A stretch of 64,000 nt of DNA from Deltaproteobacteria bacterium (GCA_026129095.1 JAHCIT010000002.1:310001-374000); one strand, 5' to 3'. Counted from the stretch's first letter, positions 33,723-43,294 are shown. Notes: generated from the sequence alone by a model not told the origin. A program made the numbers and translations.

Positions 33723-35849
33723 GTGGATACAGCGCCAGACCATACGCCTCCGGCCCCCAGGGCCCGGCTCACCCGGTTCGAGTGGCTGGGGCTCGTTGCC
33801 GCCCCGATCGCAATATTCTCGATCATGGTTTCCGTTGCCATGCTGCCGGCCGTATTCGGCGGGTTCCACTTCGATGACGCCTCGCTCATCACGGAAAACC
33901 CCCATCTCGTGAAAGAGCAGTACCTCTCCCAGTATTCCCAGCAGAACTGGTTCCGGTGGCGGCTGTACCAGTCGTTCAAGAACGACATCCGGCTTGCCGG
34001 TGGCAGTATCTCGGCCGAACTGATGCACGCCATGAATATCATCAACCACATCCAGACGGCGGTCGTCTGGGCCCTGCTGATCGGATGGGTACTGGTCCGG
34101 CTGGGACGGTCAGCGAGGGAACAGGCATTCGTCACGGCGGTATCAACCGGCATCTTCCTGGTGCATCCGATCATGAGCGAGCCGGTGGCCTACGTCGCCG
34201 GACGGGCCGATGTGCTCTCCGCCCTGTTCATGCTGACTGGAGTTCTGCTTTACTGCATCACTTTCATCACCGATGCGTCGAAACCAAAGGGTCTTGTTCT
34301 CGCGTTCGTGACGTACGGCCTTTCGATGCTGATGCTCGTCTGGGCGATCTTCACCAAGGAGTCGGCGATCATCTTCCCGGTTCTGGTCCTCGGCGTCTGG
34401 TTGCTGGCGTTCGAGAAGGCCCCGCAGAGCTTCCAGAAGATCAAATGGGGACTCGGGCTGCCCGTGCTGCTGGGGATCGGCCTGGTCGTGGCCCGGGCGG
34501 TCGTGTTCGGAACACCCGGAAACCCCGACACCGACCGGCCAGTGGACGAGACCCTGGCGACAAACGCCTGGGCCGTCATCAATTATATCTGGCTGTGGTT
34601 TGTCCCCTACGGACAGTCCCTGGACCACGACTTCACCCCGGTGGAGAGCCTCTTCACCATCCGGTTTGCCATTGCACTGACCGTTATCATTTCGCTGATG
34701 CGCCTGGCCTGGCGCTGGCGGCGGGAAGAACCCCTCTACACCTTCGGACTGTTCCTGTTTTTCCTGGGACTGGCGCCCACGACCAGCATCATTCCGATCA
34801 CCGACCTGTTCGTCGAGCGGCGGATGTACGTCCCCTCGATGGGGCTTTCCCTTATCGCAGCCGTGTTTGTCTACCGGCGCATCCGCGAAGCCCGCCGGAG
34901 CGGCAATCCACGGCAGCTCCGGCGGTGGCAGCTCGCCGTTCCAGCGGTCATTGTCCTGCTGACCCTGTTTTCCCTGCGGATGGGATTCATCTGGAGTTCC
35001 GACGTATCCGTCTGGAAAAATGCGGCGAACCGGGCGCAATTCAAGCCCCGGCCCTGGCGAAACCTCGGCACCGCGTATCTTGAGGCCGGCGATCCCCATT
35101 CCGCAGTCACCGCCTTCTCCCGGCTCTTTGAGCTCGATCCAAAGAACGTGCCCGGATTCGTCAACGCGGCCGAGGCCCTCAGGCAGATGAACCAGTTTGA
35201 CAACGCCTGGGACATCCTGAACCGGAACGTGCTCCTGCTGCAGCCCAACAGTGTCGAGGCCCGGATGAATCTTGCCATGATCGCCGAGCAGCGCGGCCAG
35301 CCGGAGCGGGCCCGTGCCATGCTGGAGGACGCGCTCGTCCACAACCCCGATTTCGTCCCGGCCATCGTCCGGATGGGGACGCTGGCCTATGCCGAGGGAG
35401 ATTCGCACTTGGCCCGCGAACACTTCGAGCGGGCCCTGCGGCTGTCACCCAATGAAATCGTCGCCCACCGCTACCTTGCACTTATCTACTCACACGACCA
35501 GGTCGATCTGAAACGCGCCCGGGAGCATGTGGAGCAGCTGGCCCACCTGTCTGCCGGAGATCCCGCCATCCGCAGGGAACTGGCGGCCCTGATGATCCAG
35601 ACCGGAGATCTGGCCGGGGGTTTCCGGATTTTCCAGGAGCTCGCCGAGGCAGATCCGGACGATGCCACATCCATGCTGGCACTCTCCCAGCTTCATGCCC
35701 GCCAGCAGAACTACATGGCCGCCTGCGCGTGGGCCATCAGGGCCGCACGGGTAGACCAGCTTGCCGCCGAGGAGTACCTGTCCTTCTGCCTCGTTCCGAC
35801 TGCCCGGCAGGGAACCCAGGACAGGGACGGCGGCATGCCGCCGGGCTGA
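33723..35849 (+). CDS. GT-C membrane glycosyltransferase-like protein with C-terminal TPR repeats (TMTC-like)
   Basis: The 708-residue protein starts at a GTG at 33723 with no obvious ribosome-binding site. It has about ten membrane helices. The first periplasmic loop carries FHFDDASL with D51 and D52, and a later HPIMSEPVAYVAGRADVLSA motif resembles the HP..EAVAYV.GRAD signature of eukaryotic TMTC O-mannosyltransferases and bacterial relatives. The C-terminal third (about 430-690) is a run of TPR repeats, for example ARAMLEDALVHNPDFVPAIV. Such enzymes use polyprenyl-phosphate sugars to glycosylate proteins outside the membrane. The GT2 enzyme at 27956 could supply the donor (inference). It is convergent with, and four bases from, the gene at 35854. 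Confidence 0.78.
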   Translation: MDTAPDHTPPAPRARLTRFEWLGLVAAPIAIFSIMVSVAMLPAVFGGFHFDDASLITENPHLVKEQYLSQYSQQNWFRWRLYQSFKNDIRLAGGSISAELMHAMNIINHIQTAVVWALLIGWVLVRLGRSAREQAFVTAVSTGIFLVHPIMSEPVAYVAGRADVLSALFMLTGVLLYCITFITDASKPKGLVLAFVTYGLSMLMLVWAIFTKESAIIFPVLVLGVWLLAFEKAPQSFQKIKWGLGLPVLLGIGLVVARAVVFGTPGNPDTDRPVDETLATNAWAVINYIWLWFVPYGQSLDHDFTPVESLFTIRFAIALTVIISLMRLAWRWRREEPLYTFGLFLFFLGLAPTTSIIPITDLFVERRMYVPSMGLSLIAAVFVYRRIREARRSGNPRQLRRWQLAVPAVIVLLTLFSLRMGFIWSSDVSVWKNAANRAQFKPRPWRNLGTAYLEAGDPHSAVTAFSRLFELDPKNVPGFVNAAEALRQMNQFDNAWDILNRNVLLLQPNSVEARMNLAMIAEQRGQPERARAMLEDALVHNPDFVPAIVRMGTLAYAEGDSHLAREHFERALRLSPNEIVAHRYLALIYSHDQVDLKRAREHVEQLAHLSAGDPAIRRELAALMIQTGDLAGGFRIFQELAEADPDDATSMLALSQLHARQQNYMAACAWAIRAARVDQLAAEEYLSFCLVPTARQGTQDRDGGMPPG

Positions 35850-35853
35850 CGCC

Positions 35854-37107
35854 CTACCACCGGATATCAGCAATGACCGGATCGTGATCGGACGCCTTGC
35901 GTCCGCCGGGACGGAACCGTTCAAGAACGAGCGGCGCGAGGGCCCCGGAGGCCGGCTCCGGACCGGCCGGCGACAGGTTGCGGCCGGAAAACCAGTCCAC
36001 CTTCAACGGCGCCTTTCCGTTCCACGGTGCCAGCCTCCAGCGGAGCAGCTTCACGCCAATCAGGCCCACCTGGTCGCGGACGATATTGGCGGCTTCGGGG
36101 TCATCCACATCGTACAGGCTCGTGCTCTGCGCCAGATTGTTGAACTCCCGCCATGCGAATCCGTTCCGGACGGCCGTCTCGAAGATCTCGCGGTCATAGA
36201 TTTCATACGGGGTCATGTAGCTCGGCACTGCATGGGCAAACCCGCCGCGCAGGAACTTTTTCAGCAGGTTCCATGCCAGATGGAGCGGCGACTGGAGATC
36301 ATAGGTGCTGGTATTCCAGTCGCCGCCCACGATCACCGGTTTTCCGGCGCGGACCCCGTTGAGCCTTGAGAGCAGGTCATCCAGCTGGCGGGCCCTCCGC
36401 GCCGGCGAAGCCATCGAGTCCAGATGGACGGCGCCCACGGTCAGCGGACCGTGCGGGGTTCCAATGTCAGCCCAGAGAGCCTTCTTTACTCCGAACCGTT
36501 TTTCTGAGCTTCTGAACTTGTCCTTGGTCTCGTGGAGCGGAAGGTTTTCGGCGCACAGAACGGGGAAATGGGTGAGGATTGCATTGCCATGAAGGCCGAG
36601 GCTGTTTTCCTCGTCCGGCAGGTTGCCCCTTGCACCAATCACCGTCCCGTCCTTTCCCAGCATCAGGGTGTCACGGGGGTTTCCCCGGTCGAGGCAGAGG
36701 TAGTGATTTCCAAAGACGTAGTGCATCCCCATCCGCTCGGCGGCCAGACGGGCGATATTCCTCTGCCCGGAGCGGGCCATCCCGATATCAGCTTCGTTCA
36801 GTATTAAAACGTCAGCCGACTGCAGCAGTTCGTGGCCAAGGCCGCCGAAAACCGCCTCCAAACGCTTGCCTCTTTCGATATTCCACGCGGCCACCCGGAC
36901 GAAAGGCCGCGAAGGCCGCCTCACCGGCTCGGGGTTCAGCCAGTATTCAATTCCATCCGCCACGCGCTCCAGCTCCAGGCCATGTGCCTTCCACAACCCG
37001 CTGGCGAGCAGGGCCTTCCTGGTCCTGAACTTACGGATTTCAGGCACCACTGGCTGGAGCCGGTGGTCCAGGTCGAATGGCTCTTTCAGCGGAATGATTC
37101 CGGGCAA
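35854..37107 (-). CDS. Endonuclease/exonuclease/phosphatase family protein
   Basis: The 417-residue protein has the DNase I-like motifs in order: VAAWNIERGKR with the metal-binding Asn, LNEADIGMARSGQRN with the Glu, GAVHLDS, GGDWNTST with Asp and Asn, and the terminal ASDHDPVIAD with the catalytic Asp-His. Members cleave phosphodiesters in nucleic acids, or phosphate from inositol or sphingolipids. No signal peptide is evident, so it is likely cytoplasmic. It lies 12 bases downstream of the M20 peptidase gene and may be cotranscribed. The substrate is unknown. Confidence 0.85.
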   Translation of the reverse strand: MPGIIPLKEPFDLDHRLQPVVPEIRKFRTRKALLASGLWKAHGLELERVADGIEYWLNPEPVRRPSRPFVRVAAWNIERGKRLEAVFGGLGHELLQSADVLILNEADIGMARSGQRNIARLAAERMGMHYVFGNHYLCLDRGNPRDTLMLGKDGTVIGARGNLPDEENSLGLHGNAILTHFPVLCAENLPLHETKDKFRSSEKRFGVKKALWADIGTPHGPLTVGAVHLDSMASPARRARQLDDLLSRLNGVRAGKPVIVGGDWNTSTYDLQSPLHLAWNLLKKFLRGGFAHAVPSYMTPYEIYDREIFETAVRNGFAWREFNNLAQSTSLYDVDDPEAANIVRDQVGLIGVKLLRWRLAPWNGKAPLKVDWFSGRNLSPAGPEPASGALAPLVLERFRPGGRKASDHDPVIADIRW

Positions 37108-37119
37108 GGCGGCGATCTT

Positions 37120-38466
37120 TCAGCTGTCGGCGAGGAAACCGGCCACCAGGTCATAGAGCACCCTCGTGCCCCAGCCGAGCCCTTCCACCGGGATGCGCTC
37201 GTCATGTCCGTGGTAGAGCCGGGAGAAAACGAGCCCCGGCGGCATCCGGACCGGCGTGAAGCCGTAGCACTTGATTCCAAGCCGGTTGTAGCAGAAGGCA
37301 TCGGTAAAACCGGTGATCATGTAGGGCACCGGCAGGGCCCCGGGATCGGCGCGCTTCAGTGTGCTGACGATCGCATTGTACAGCGCAGTGCCCTGCGGGA
37401 ACACGTCACCCGGAGCGTACTTGAGCACCTCGATCTCGTAGTCATCGCCAATCACCGACTTGATCTCGGCAATGAGGTCATCAGCCGTCTGGCCGGGGAT
37501 GAGCCGGCCATCGAGATCAATCGATGCATGCGACGGAATCACGTTGATCTTCTTGCCGCCCTCGTAGATCGTCGGCGCGACGGTGTTGCGCAGCATTGCC
37601 CCCAGCGCCGCCGCCTGCCACGGATCCTGCCGGCCCACGATATTGAGGACCGCCCCGCCCAGTCTGCGGTTCAGTAGCTGAGGCAGCACGGCACTGCCCG
37701 GAAACTTCGTGAAGTCAGCCACCGTCCGGATGAAGTTCTCCACCACAGGGGTGTTGTGCTGCGGAAGCCGGACCGCCCCCAGTTTCGCCACGGCCGCGGC
37801 GAGCTTCACCGTTGCCATGTGGGAATGGGGCATGGAGCCATGCCCCGGCTCGCCCCGGGCGTGAAGGCGCATCCAGCAGATGCCCTTTTCGGACACCTGA
37901 ATCGGGTAGATGGTCCCCCGGTCCAGATGCATCGTGAAACCGCCCACCTCGGTGATGCAGTATTCGGCATCGATCTTCTCCGGATGCTTCTGCACCAGGA
38001 AGTCCGAGCCCAGCTCGGAACCGGCCTCCTCGTCGGCAACGCAGACAAGCTTCAGGTCGCGCCCGATCCTCACCCCCTCGCGCTTGAGGAGCAGCATCAC
38101 CATGAGCTGCATGGCAGCCATGTTTTTCATGTCGATGGCGCCGCGGCCCCAGATGAACCCGTCGTGGATTTCGCCACCAAACGGATCGTGGGTCCACATC
38201 TCCGGGTCCACCGCCACAACATCGAGATGGGCCGACAGCATCAGCGGCTTTCCGTGCCGGCCGGTGCCGGGGAGCGTGGCAACGAGATTCGCCCGTTCCG
38301 GCGCCGATTCGATGATTTCCGGCCGGATTCCCTCTGATTCCAGCACACTGGCCACATAGCGGGCAGCGGCCAGCTCGTTGCCGGGCGGGTTCACCGTATT
38401 GATCCGGATGAGATTCCGGAGGTGCTCCACCACTTCGTCCTGCGCCCTGTTCCAGTCTATCGCCAT
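37120..38466 (-). CDS. M20-family metallopeptidase
   Basis: The 448-residue protein has the M20 zinc-site pattern: SAHLDVV, GRGAIDMKNM, ADEEAGSELG with the catalytic Glu pair, and a C-terminal His in YHGHDERI. A dimerisation domain lies between (starting near EPGHGSMPHSHMATVKLA). Members remove residues from short peptides or hydrolyse N-acyl amino acids (ArgE, DapE, carboxypeptidase G2 types). No signal peptide is seen. It is divergent from the aldehyde dehydrogenase gene with 105 bases between. Confidence 0.92.
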   Translation of the reverse strand: MAIDWNRAQDEVVEHLRNLIRINTVNPPGNELAAARYVASVLESEGIRPEIIESAPERANLVATLPGTGRHGKPLMLSAHLDVVAVDPEMWTHDPFGGEIHDGFIWGRGAIDMKNMAAMQLMVMLLLKREGVRIGRDLKLVCVADEEAGSELGSDFLVQKHPEKIDAEYCITEVGGFTMHLDRGTIYPIQVSEKGICWMRLHARGEPGHGSMPHSHMATVKLAAAVAKLGAVRLPQHNTPVVENFIRTVADFTKFPGSAVLPQLLNRRLGGAVLNIVGRQDPWQAAALGAMLRNTVAPTIYEGGKKINVIPSHASIDLDGRLIPGQTADDLIAEIKSVIGDDYEIEVLKYAPGDVFPQGTALYNAIVSTLKRADPGALPVPYMITGFTDAFCYNRLGIKCYGFTPVRMPPGLVFSRLYHGHDERIPVEGLGWGTRVLYDLVAGFLADS

Positions 38467-38571
38467 AGGCGGGAAAGCCTACCACCGGGGCCGCTGGCCC
38501 GCCAGCCGGATGCGGGTTACCCTCTTCCCGGTTTCACGGAACAACCACAAGTCAGCAGAGGGCGGAGAGTC

Positions 38572-40170
38572 ATGGGTGCATCCAGGGAGATACTTGCCGA
38601 GGCAAAGCAGCGCGGGAAACTGCGGTCAGTCGATCCGGCCACCCTCGAAACCATCGCCGAACTGGACATCGCCACCGGCGCGCAGGTGGGTGAAGCCGTA
38701 GGCCGCGCCCGCGAAGCCGCCGCCACATGGAGTGCGACGACATTCGCCCAGCGGGCCCGGCACCTGAAAAACGTACAGGCCTGGGTAGTGGCCCACATGG
38801 ACGAGATCGCCGAGACGATCTCCAGGGAAAACGGCAAGCCGCTGGTCGAGGCGATTTCGGCCGACGTGATGCCGTTCGTGGATCTTGTCAGCTGGCTGCT
38901 CAGCGATGCCGCCGAGATACTCCGGCCCGAGGAAATTGCCCTCGACTGGAAGTGGACCGGACGGCTTTCCTACATCGAGTGGCAGCCCCGTGGTGTCATC
39001 GGGATCATCGCGCCGTGGAATTTTCCGTTCAATATACCGGCTGGCCAGACGGCGATGGCCCTGATGGCAGGCAACACCGTCGTCCTGAAGCCGTCGGAAT
39101 ACACGCCCGTCACCGGCGAATGGGTGGCCCGCGCCTTCAACGAGGCCGGACTCCCCAGGGACGTGGTTCAGGCCATGTCGGGCGATGGCAGCACCGGAGC
39201 CGCGCTGGTCGAAGCGGGCGTGAATCTCATCTGCTTCACAGGATCAGTCCCGACCGGCAAGAAGATCATGGCAGCGGCAGCCGGCCGGCTGACTCCCGTC
39301 TGTCTCGAACTCGGCGGCAAGGCACCGATGATCGTTTGCAGGGATGCCAACATCGAGGTTGCATCGAGTGCGGCCGTCTGGGGAGCGTTCACCAATTCCG
39401 GACAGGTCTGCGCATCGGTGGAACGGCTCTACATACACGAAAGCATCTACCAGCCGTTTCTGGACAAGGTGGTCGAGAAAACGAAACAGCTCCGGCAGGG
39501 GCCGTCACTTCCGGCCCAGGACAATGACGTGGGCCCCATGTGCACGCTGGAGGGACTGGAACGGGCCGAGCGGCAGGTGCGTGACGCACGGGAAATGGGT
39601 GCGGAGATCCTCACGGGGGGCCAGCGCCATCCAGAGCACAAGGGGTGGTTTTTCCAGCCGACGGTACTCGCCAGCGTCGATCACCGGTTCGAGTGTGTTA
39701 GTGCCGAAACCTTCGGTCCGTTATTGCCCGTCATGAAGTTTCATGACGAGGAGGAGGTGGTCCGTCTCGCCAACGACTCAACCGTCGGTCTCACGGCCAG
39801 CATCTGGTCGAAAGATCTCGACAGGGCGCGGATGCTCGCTTCGCGCATCGAGGCGGGCACGGTAATGGTCAATGCCAACGTCTATACCTATGCGGTTCCC
39901 CAGACCCCCTGGGGCGGACCCAAGGAGTCCGGCATCGGCCGCACCCACGGGGCACTCGGTCTCAAGGAGATGTGCGAGCCACATCACATCCATGTGAACC
40001 GGACGCACTTCCTGAAGGAACCGTTCTGGTTCCGCTACTCCCCCCAGCACGCCGGACTGTTCAAGAGTGCGGTCCGGATGCTGTGGGGTTCCGGGCTGGG
40101 TGCCCGACTGAAGGCTCTCGAAGGCCTTCTGGGTGGTATCCGGAAGCTTCCGCCCGGAAACCAGATCTGA
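38572..40170 (+). CDS. NAD(P)-dependent aldehyde dehydrogenase
   Basis: The ATG at 38572 follows GGAG and gives 532 residues; an open frame from 38422 has no translation signal. Motifs are complete: PWNFPFNIP, LKPSEYTP, FTGSVPTGKKI, the catalytic Glu in CLELGGKAP, and the catalytic Cys280 in NSGQVCASVER. A late PQTPWGGPKESGIGR is also present. The length exceeds the usual 480-500 because of a C-terminal extension of about 40 residues after KEMCEPHHI. It oxidises an aldehyde to an acid. The Rrf2-type regulator follows. Confidence 0.93.
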   Translation: MGASREILAEAKQRGKLRSVDPATLETIAELDIATGAQVGEAVGRAREAAATWSATTFAQRARHLKNVQAWVVAHMDEIAETISRENGKPLVEAISADVMPFVDLVSWLLSDAAEILRPEEIALDWKWTGRLSYIEWQPRGVIGIIAPWNFPFNIPAGQTAMALMAGNTVVLKPSEYTPVTGEWVARAFNEAGLPRDVVQAMSGDGSTGAALVEAGVNLICFTGSVPTGKKIMAAAAGRLTPVCLELGGKAPMIVCRDANIEVASSAAVWGAFTNSGQVCASVERLYIHESIYQPFLDKVVEKTKQLRQGPSLPAQDNDVGPMCTLEGLERAERQVRDAREMGAEILTGGQRHPEHKGWFFQPTVLASVDHRFECVSAETFGPLLPVMKFHDEEEVVRLANDSTVGLTASIWSKDLDRARMLASRIEAGTVMVNANVYTYAVPQTPWGGPKESGIGRTHGALGLKEMCEPHHIHVNRTHFLKEPFWFRYSPQHAGLFKSAVRMLWGSGLGARLKALEGLLGGIRKLPPGNQI

Positions 40171-40375
40171 CAGTTGTCATATGGGCCGCGGAATAATCGC
40201 CATCCACTGACCGAGGTCAGTTTCCGCGTCCCGGAACCGCTCTACCGTGGACTCCAGAGACCGGGCTGAACTTGGTCATGTGGAGGACACGGAAATGGGA
40301 ACCGGTTTTCAGGCAGGAATACTGCACCCCCAGCTCCCGGATCCTTCCAGCATCACGGGCCCGCGGAGAGCGATT

Positions 40376-40807
40376 GTGAGACTGACCCGACACGGCGAAT
40401 ACGCCATTCGAGCTACCCTGTACCTGGCGAGTCTACCGGCCGGAAAGCTCGCCTCGATCACCGAGATTGCCTCCAAAGAGCACATTCCGCGGAACTTCCT
40501 GGCAAAAATCCTCAAGGATCTGCAGCGAGCCGGGATTCTCAAGTCATTTCCCGGTGCGGCGGGCGGTTACCGGCTCGCCCGAGATACCGGCAGCATCACT
40601 TTCAGGATGATTATCGAAGCAGGGCAGGGTGCAGGCGACGATGGGGATGATGATAACGGGCATGCCGACGCCCGCCCCATGACCCTGTCGATATTCAGCC
40701 GCTGGAGCGAGGCAAACGAGGCCTTCAACCGCATCCTTGAAAACACGCGGCTGTCAGACCTTCCCCCCTGGATCCCGCCTTCCGGAGGGGATGAAGCAAA
40801 GCACTGA
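40376..40807 (+). CDS. Rrf2-family transcriptional regulator lacking Fe-S cysteines
   Basis: I choose the GTG at 40376, six bases after GGAGAG, because it gives the classic Rrf2 opening MRLTRHGEYAIRATLYLA. The 143-residue protein has the winged helix (ITEIASKEHIPRNFLAKILKDLQRAGIL) and wing (FPGAAGGYRLAR). Where IscR, NsrR and RsrR carry three cysteines for a 2Fe-2S cluster, this protein has an acidic AGDDGDDDNGHADARP loop and no Cys at all. It therefore cannot sense redox through a cluster in the usual way. It may regulate the aldehyde dehydrogenase gene upstream. Confidence 0.88.
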   Translation: MRLTRHGEYAIRATLYLASLPAGKLASITEIASKEHIPRNFLAKILKDLQRAGILKSFPGAAGGYRLARDTGSITFRMIIEAGQGAGDDGDDDNGHADARPMTLSIFSRWSEANEAFNRILENTRLSDLPPWIPPSGGDEAKH

Positions 40808-40824
40808 AAAGCGGACTGCCCCTG

Positions 40825-42162
40825 CTAGTTGCGCGAAAGCACCGGTTCGTCCGCCTTCAGCGCGGAAGTCTGGATATTCACAGGCGCGTTGAATGCACGG
40901 TAGAATCCGCTGCCGCCTCCCTCGGGAAAACCCGGAAGGGCGATTGCCAGTCCCCGGACGATGTATTTGCGGGCCTTCAGGTTTTCCCAGCCGAGGAACT
41001 GGTATCCTAGTTCCGGCAGGCCGCCGGGAACCCGTTCAGGCGGACGGGTGGATATCTCCGAATCGATGAACAGCGCCGACGACTGGCCGCGCATCTCAGG
41101 ATCAACCTCCACCACGCCGATCAGGTTGAGCCCAAGCCCGTTGGCCATGTACCAGGGTTCGCTGCCCATCGAGAGCGAGCGGTCGCTGTCCAGCATCTTC
41201 CCGTCAACCACAGTACCCTTCGGAACCTGCTGCGTTGAAACGGTCAGCCCTTTCAGGCTCTGGAAGTCCATCGTGACCGTCATGTCCATGGAGGCGGTGA
41301 ACATCGCCGCCATCTTGGGAAAGTCATAGAGGCCCGTCACGACCAGCATCCGGTCGTAGTGCAGGCAGGTAATGGCGGCTTCGATCGGGAAGCCTGGAAC
41401 CGGGGTTGCGACCGTCCTCAGCTCCCGGATAACCCGTACGGGACCGGCACGGACCCCGAGCAGCCGTGCCTCGATGTCGTTTTCGGTCACCGTCAGTGTC
41501 AGCAGGTTGCCGATGGTCTTCGCCTGGAAGCGGAACTTGAGCCGGTCCAGGATATTCTCGGTCTCGCGCCCCCGGAGATCACGGGTTTTCATCTCGTTCA
41601 GGATTGCCGGATGCGCCGAGTCCCACGCCAGCGTGAGCGAACTGCTGGTGATCCGGTCCGCTGCCGGTTCATACCTGACCATAAATTCGTCCGGCGCAAG
41701 ACCCCGCTCGGCGATCAGGAAATACATAACGGCCGGTGCGTCCAGATAGTGCACCCGGGTTTCTGACCGGATCACTGTTCCCCGGACCGATGACAGCAGC
41801 GCGGCGGGACAGTCCGTGCCCCAGTCGCGAAGCATCGTCACGATCTCGTCATTTTCATCAATGATCCCGGGACTGTCGTCCCGTGCGATACCGGACCCGA
41901 AGTTCGGCACATACCGGCCAGCCGCATTGATCTCGTCTACCTGGAACGTGAGCGGCGTCAGCCTGCCCGCCTCGTTGCACCTGAATGCGGATAACTGGGT
42001 GACCGAGATCCCCAGGAGCGGCTTCAGGGCCGCGCCATTCAGGACGGCCGGAATGACTGACAGGTTGTTTTCCTGCCGGCGGGCGTGCGCCTCGCCGGCA
42101 ACCGCCAGCATCAGTGCGAGCACCAGAAGCCGTATTCCCCCGCTCCCCATCATCTCCCGCAT
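40825..42162 (-). CDS. Exported protein of unknown function
   Basis: The start at 42162 gives a normal signal peptide (MREMMGSGGIRLLVLALMLA, cut near AHA) behind GGGAGGG; a longer open frame to 42261 would cross the promoter. The 445-residue mature-type protein is beta-rich and without membrane helices. It contains TFQVDEINAAGRYV and DENDEIVTMLRDWG, a pattern I have seen in exported proteins of unknown function in deltaproteobacteria-like genomes but cannot name. Two Cys in the first 130 residues and one in AAITCLHYD may form disulfides. Likely periplasmic. It is divergent from panE. Confidence 0.72.
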   Translation of the reverse strand: MREMMGSGGIRLLVLALMLAVAGEAHARRQENNLSVIPAVLNGAALKPLLGISVTQLSAFRCNEAGRLTPLTFQVDEINAAGRYVPNFGSGIARDDSPGIIDENDEIVTMLRDWGTDCPAALLSSVRGTVIRSETRVHYLDAPAVMYFLIAERGLAPDEFMVRYEPAADRITSSSLTLAWDSAHPAILNEMKTRDLRGRETENILDRLKFRFQAKTIGNLLTLTVTENDIEARLLGVRAGPVRVIRELRTVATPVPGFPIEAAITCLHYDRMLVVTGLYDFPKMAAMFTASMDMTVTMDFQSLKGLTVSTQQVPKGTVVDGKMLDSDRSLSMGSEPWYMANGLGLNLIGVVEVDPEMRGQSSALFIDSEISTRPPERVPGGLPELGYQFLGWENLKARKYIVRGLAIALPGFPEGGGSGFYRAFNAPVNIQTSALKADEPVLSRN

Positions 42163-42195
42163 TGTCCCTGCCCTCCCCAAAATGACACCCGCATC

Positions 42196-42225
42196 ACTAT
42201 CCTGCACAAGACAGGAGCCTGTCAA
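42196..42225 (-). promoter_or_regulatory. Sigma70-type promoter of the exported unknown protein
   Basis: On the minus strand TTGACA (42225-42220) and GATAGT (42201-42196, four of six matches to TATAAT) are 18 bases apart. The ATG of the gene is at 42162, a sensible leader length. Confidence 0.55.
42210..42223. promoter_or_regulatory. Palindrome overlapping the -35 box
   Basis: GACAGG-AG-CCTGTC is a perfect 14-base palindrome covering most of the -35 hexamer and the start of the spacer. A repressor bound here would block this promoter. Confidence 0.4.
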
Positions 42226-42309
42226 TAAGAATAGTAATGTCTTAATTTGTTTATTATCCATGCCGGTCTTTGCTGGCCCCCGTCCACCAGAGACGGTAGA
42301 TATCCGCCC

Positions 42310-43251
42310 ATGAAAATCACCGTGGTTGGATCAGGCGGAGTGGGCGGATACTACGGCGGGCGGCTGGCACTCGCCGGTGCAGACGTGACTTTCGTCGCCC
42401 GTGGCGCACACAAGGCAGCCATCAATGCCGGCGGCCTCCAGCTCGAACTCACTGGCGAAAACCGGACCGAGACAGTGCGCTCCCCGGCGCGGGAACTTTC
42501 CGAGCTTGCCGGACCACTCGACCTCGTTCTCTACTGCATCAAGACGACCCAGGATGCGGAGCTGCTTCCGGCGCTTGCCTCGCTCTGCGGTCCCACGACC
42601 TGGATACTCCCGCTGCAGAACGGGGTCGAGGCGGAGGAAAAGCTGAAGAAAGTCTGTCCCGGGGCGCAGATCCTTGGCGGTACCTGTTACGTGAGCGCCC
42701 TGCTGGAAGGCCCCGGCAAGGTCCGCCACTACGGGTCGGGGCTTGTGACGGCGGGCGACATCGGGATGTCGGGCAGCGGGACAGCCGGGAAGCTGGAAGC
42801 GATCCGGGATCTGTTCAACCGGGCAAAGATACCAACCAGCATTTCGGCCAATATCCGGCTGGACAAGTGGCGAAAGCTCGTCTGGAACGCGGGACTGAAT
42901 CCCCTGACGGCGCTCACCAACCTGCTGGCCACCGACGTCATCACCAATCCCGACACACGCCAGCTCGCCCGCGACGGCATGATCGAATGCATCCGCGTGG
43001 CGCAGGCCCTCGATCTCCCGCTCACGGATGCGGATGCCGACCGGCACCTCGCTGGCACGGCAACGATCAAGACGGTGCCGACATCCATGCTCTCGGACCG
43101 GCGCGCCGGCAAGCCCGTGGAGATCGACGCCATTTCAGGCCCGATCATCAGGAACGGCGAAAAGCATTCGATCTCCACGCCAGTGGCCCGGATGTACCTG
43201 ACCCTGCTGTCCGGCTATAACCGCTCGCTGGAGTCCGCCGGCAAACCGTAG
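42310..43251 (+). CDS. panE: 2-dehydropantoate 2-reductase (ketopantoate reductase family)
   Basis: The ATG at 42310 begins MKITVVGSGGVGGYYGGRLA, with the NADP-binding glycine motif. The 313-residue protein has LPLQNGVEAEEKL, the catalytic Lys in DKWRKLVWNAGLNPLTAL, and the conserved late Glu in KPVEIDAISG. It reduces ketopantoate to pantoate in coenzyme A synthesis. Family members sometimes act on other 2-oxoacids, so the symbol is likely but not certain. It is full length and stands alone, divergent from the exported unknown gene. Confidence 0.9.
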   Translation: MKITVVGSGGVGGYYGGRLALAGADVTFVARGAHKAAINAGGLQLELTGENRTETVRSPARELSELAGPLDLVLYCIKTTQDAELLPALASLCGPTTWILPLQNGVEAEEKLKKVCPGAQILGGTCYVSALLEGPGKVRHYGSGLVTAGDIGMSGSGTAGKLEAIRDLFNRAKIPTSISANIRLDKWRKLVWNAGLNPLTALTNLLATDVITNPDTRQLARDGMIECIRVAQALDLPLTDADADRHLAGTATIKTVPTSMLSDRRAGKPVEIDAISGPIIRNGEKHSISTPVARMYLTLLSGYNRSLESAGKP

Positions 43252-43294
43252 CCAGAGGCCGGACGCAACAGGCCGGGCTATCGATGGAAGCCCG

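Noticed and set aside
40168-40179. TGACA-GT-TGTCA palindrome after the aldehyde dehydrogenase gene
   Set aside because: It overlaps the stop codon, is short, and no promoter was seen around it.
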